From HGM04593 sp045646965 (GTDB taxonomy: Bacteria; Bacteroidota; Bacteroidia; Bacteroidales; Bacteroidaceae), in NCBI GenBank assembly GCA_045646965.1, contig JAZRLR010000012.1, positions 8,174-72,173 on the forward strand: DNA of 64,000 nt, in the 5' to 3' direction. Under the pieces are notes generated by a model that saw nothing but the letters and a program-made list of their open reading frames with translations, was not told where the DNA came from and ran no database searches. Positions within the stretch are counted from its first letter, which is position 1; the number at the start of each line of letters is the position of its first letter. The position numbers were made by a program, and so were the translations under genes. Positions 61,797 to 64,000 of this stretch are shown here, in pieces.

Positions 61797-62864
61797 ATGA
61801 AGTATCTCAATATAAAAAAAGCATTGGCAGCTTGGCTGAATTTGCAACCATTGTCGGAGAAGGATAAGGATAGACTTAGCCGTCGCTTTACTGTTGACTT
61901 TAACTACAACAGCAACCACATTGAAGGCAACACACTCACATATGGACAAACTGAGATTCTGCTACTCTTTGGCAAGGTTATTGGAGAGGCCGATGTTCGT
62001 GATGTGCAAGAGATGACTGCAAGCAATGTCGGCTTGCGAATGATGACAGATGAGGCTGCCATCAAAGATATGCCTTTGACTCAAAATTTCATAAGAACCC
62101 TGCACAAGACTTTGTTACGCGAAGATTATACTGTATATCGCAACCTGCCCGGCGGCGTGCAAACCAGCTATGTGATACACGCTGGTCAATACAAGACACG
62201 ACCCAATAGTGTCATTACAAGATATGGTGACCGTTTTGAGTATGCTTCACCCGAGGAGACTCCAAGCCATATGGCTGATTTGGTAGATTGGTATAACGCT
62301 GCTGAAAAAGAAGGGAAACTTTCACCGGTGGAATTGGCGGCACTTTTTCACTACCGCTATATACGCATTCACCCATTTGAGGATGGTAATGGCCGTATCG
62401 CTCGATTGATGATGAACTTTATTCTGGCTCGTCACGATTATCCAATGATTGTTGTTCGTTGTCGCAAAAAGAGTGAGTATTTGGAAGCGTTGCACCAAAC
62501 AGACATAAAAGTTGGCCCATTACCGAGTGATGGCGCTCACGCTAGCATAACAGATATACGTCCGTTTATGAAGTACTTCAACAACCTTGTAGCCACAGAG
62601 GTCTATAATGATGTCTTGTTTGTAAGCGAGAAAGATGAGAATGTGTGGTGGTACGACGGAGAACGAATAACTTTCCGCACGCCCAATTACACCAGGATAC
62701 TACACGCAATGCAAACTTATCCGACACTTACTCTCGCCGATATGAAAGAAGAAACCGGTATAAGTATAACTGCGATACAAAAGCTCCTAGACCAATTAAT
62801 TGTAAAAAGATATGTTGAACGTTGCGAAAAAGACGGCAGCTGGCGAGTTTTTGTAACACAATAA
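61797..62864 (+). CDS. Fic family protein AMP-transferase, self-inhibited class II
   Basis: 355 residues. The Fic active-site motif H-P-F-E-D-G-N-G-R is complete at residues 192-200, with the catalytic His192. Near the N-terminus S-N-H-I-E-G (39-44) fits the (S/T)xxxE(G/N) inhibitory helix of class II Fic proteins, so the enzyme should be held off by its own Glu43 until activated. A C-terminal winged-helix segment (D-M-K-E-E-T-G-I-S-I-T-A-I-Q-K-L-L-D) could bind DNA. Fic proteins transfer AMP to Ser, Thr or Tyr of target proteins. It stands alone behind a palindromic element. Confidence 0.92.
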   Translation: MKYLNIKKALAAWLNLQPLSEKDKDRLSRRFTVDFNYNSNHIEGNTLTYGQTEILLLFGKVIGEADVRDVQEMTASNVGLRMMTDEAAIKDMPLTQNFIRTLHKTLLREDYTVYRNLPGGVQTSYVIHAGQYKTRPNSVITRYGDRFEYASPEETPSHMADLVDWYNAAEKEGKLSPVELAALFHYRYIRIHPFEDGNGRIARLMMNFILARHDYPMIVVRCRKKSEYLEALHQTDIKVGPLPSDGAHASITDIRPFMKYFNNLVATEVYNDVLFVSEKDENVWWYDGERITFRTPNYTRILHAMQTYPTLTLADMKEETGISITAIQKLLDQLIVKRYVERCEKDGSWRVFVTQ

Positions 62865-62871
62865 AAAACAA

Positions 62872-62914
62872 AATTCCCCAGAACCACCTGCATAATTAGG
62901 TAGTCCTGGGGATT
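62872..62914. terminator. Convergent terminator between fic and recombinase
   Basis: AATTCCCCAG and CCTGGGGATT with inner CCACCT/AGGTAG form an interrupted stem between two convergent genes. It overlaps the stop codon of the minus-strand recombinase. Confidence 0.7.
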
Positions 62915-63513
62915 ATTATGTGTAGTAGTTTACTCAAGCAGTTATACGTTTCAAGTATCTCCTCTTGCCGCAGTCCAAGATAGCGTTTGGTGATTACAAC
63001 GCTGCTGTGGTTGAATAGTTCCATCAACTTGACAAGTGCAAGCTCGCTATTTTCGCCGTTCATAGTGTAAACCTGTCGGCCAAAGGTCTTGCGGAGTGAG
63101 TGGCAACTAAAATTCTTTATCTTCAGCCGGTAGCGTTTCTTGGCCTCTTTCAGAATTACATTTATCCTCTGAATGGAAAATACTGTTCCCTTCTGGCTAA
63201 GGAATACCGGTGCGCTAATGCCGGTAGGGGCAATGTGATTATAGCACTCTGTTATATGCTGCCGCAGTTGAGGGTTCAGGCGAATGACTCTTGTTTTGCC
63301 TGTCTTCTTTTCGATTATGGTAAACTCTTCGGTGTTCAGTATCTGCCTCCATCTGAGAGCAAGAATATCGGAAATTCTCAATCCTGTGAAACAGCCTATT
63401 GCCACAAGAAGCGAGATTTTATAATTTCCGTCTTTTGCTAAATTCCTAATAAGGTTCATTGCATCGGACCACACAAGATAGTCCGCAGTTGTCTTTGAAT
63501 ATTTAAGTCCCAT
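62896..63513 (-). CDS. Short tyrosine recombinase/integrase
   Basis: 205 residues from the ATG at 63513 (G-L-K-Y-S-K-T-T); the open frame runs 96 codons further but that part looks non-coding. The catalytic set is complete: Arg46 in T-G-L-R-I-S-D, His138 and Arg141 in C-H-S-L-R-K-T-F-G, His169 in F-N-H-S-S and nucleophile Tyr178 in R-Y-L-G-L. The N-terminal arm and most of the SAM-like core-binding domain are missing, as in many small Bacteroidota recombinases. Candidate roles are integration of an element or inversion of a nearby segment. No partner genes of a conjugative element are in view. Confidence 0.85.
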   Translation of the reverse strand: MGLKYSKTTADYLVWSDAMNLIRNLAKDGNYKISLLVAIGCFTGLRISDILALRWRQILNTEEFTIIEKKTGKTRVIRLNPQLRQHITECYNHIAPTGISAPVFLSQKGTVFSIQRINVILKEAKKRYRLKIKNFSCHSLRKTFGRQVYTMNGENSELALVKLMELFNHSSVVITKRYLGLRQEEILETYNCLSKLLHIIIPRTT

Positions 63514-64000
63514 AATGTTCTGTTTTATTGGTTCGTAAATAATAATGAATGTTTTCTTTTCGTGCTTTTTTGTAAATGGTTGATTATAAACGAAACGTTC
63601 ACTTTGTCTATTAGTGAATGTTTTTGGAGCACAAAAAACGGGAGAGGATTTTGTAAAAAAGCCCTTCTTTCTTAATGGTATTAACAGCAACAGGCGGTGC
63701 TTACAAAAGGGAGGATGGTGTTTATGTTGCACCAATAAATTTACTAAAACCATAATTATTGCTAGCAGAAAAAACAAACCACCTTGCCGCAGTCTCTTCA
63801 ACTGTAGCTTGGTGGTTTAATAGTTTGGTACGTTCATCAAAGGGACTAAAGCCTCAATGGTTACTAGCACCTCGCTATTCTTCCAATAAAATATAGACGC
63901 TCTTCGCCCTTTCCGAATCTTACCAGGTATAAATGAATTTTGTGTTTTATATTTAGTTGCTATGTCCCCTCTCTAAAGGCCGGACTATAGCTCTTTCTAT
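63514..64000. other. AT-rich window end without a supported gene
   Basis: Behind the recombinase start lies AT-rich DNA with a small inverted repeat TTCACT/AGTGAA around 63600-63622. A hairpin of AAACCACC with GGTGGTTT at 63776-63818 is followed on the minus strand by a T-run, so it probably ends a minus-strand transcript coming from beyond the window. A 51-codon open frame on the minus strand (63817-63972) has no plausible start codon and no recognised family. Confidence 0.5.
63776..63818 (-). terminator. Possible minus-strand terminator
   Basis: AAACCACC and GGTGGTTT with inner CAGT/ACTG arms; on the minus strand GTTTGTTTTTT follows. Confidence 0.5.

Noticed and set aside
63514..63801. 96-codon N-terminal extension of the recombinase
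   Set aside because: The extension is rich in unusual composition, lacks recombinase core-binding features, and the ATG at 63513 opens a normal start of this short family.
63817..63972. 51-codon minus-strand open frame at the window end
   Set aside because: No ATG, GTG or TTG at a plausible start, an in-frame stop just upstream and no recognisable family; may be a remnant.
55185..64000. Direct repeat of the tRNA-Pro 3' end marking an attachment site
   Set aside because: Scanning by eye found no second copy of the T-arm/acceptor sequence in the window; the island call therefore stays tentative.
1..64000. CRISPR arrays, rRNA genes, insertion sequences or transposases
   Set aside because: No regularly spaced repeats, rRNA sequence or transposase-like protein was found; the only repeats are coding LRR and MBG units.

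Overview
The window comes from a member of the Bacteroidota, most likely order Bacteroidales. The evidence is two SusC/SusD pairs, two GH92 enzymes, PorX and PorW homologues, a surface protein with a type IX secretion-like C-terminus, an acyl-ACP thioesterase, and many promoters of the Bacteroides TTTG/TAnnTTTG type, including a recurring TATCTTCG variant of the -7 box. Genus cannot be fixed from sequence alone. About the first 55 kb is dense, GC-moderate, housekeeping-like DNA. From the tRNA-Pro gene (55185-55259) to the window end the DNA is visibly AT-rich and carries accessory genes.

Layout. 1-4.5 kb (+): end of tcdA, lolD, a small secreted basic protein, an ABC-F ATPase, acyl-ACP thioesterase and a small acidic protein. 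4.5-10.3 kb (-): a tripartite RND efflux operon (outer-membrane factor, adaptor, pump). 10.3-17.2 kb (-): a mannoside cluster of GH5, ROK-family protein and two GH92 enzymes, read toward the efflux genes. 17.4-26.2 kb (+): etfB-etfA-acyl-CoA dehydrogenase, SlyD-like FKBP, chorismate synthase, then a multispan membrane protein and a propeller lipoprotein with a CxxCH motif.

26.4-42.4 kb (+) is the most striking block: two successive triplets of FAS1 (fasciclin-like) lipoprotein, SusC and SusD, with no enzyme gene among them and a perfect UUCG-capped hairpin between the last susC and susD. It looks like a surface uptake or binding system for an unknown ligand. 42.4-55.1 kb: a sirtuin and rubredoxin (+); a minus-strand block of PorW, PorX, TsaE, a small protein and a YgiQ-type radical SAM enzyme; then a small metal-motif membrane protein (-), two FKBP isomerases and an Lrp-type regulator (+), and a C26-M19 peptidase fusion (+).

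55.2-64 kb: tRNA-Pro with its own promoter and terminator, then a low-GC region. It holds a two-gene operon (lipase-fold protein, then a 1321-residue BspA-LRR/Ig/MBG surface protein with a type IX-like end) preceded by a roughly 265-nt structured RNA that has its own promoter and terminator. A self-inhibited Fic AMP-transferase behind a perfect inverted repeat and a short tyrosine recombinase follow. The PorW/PorX pair and the type IX-like cargo in one window suggest, but do not prove, a working type IX secretion system in this organism.
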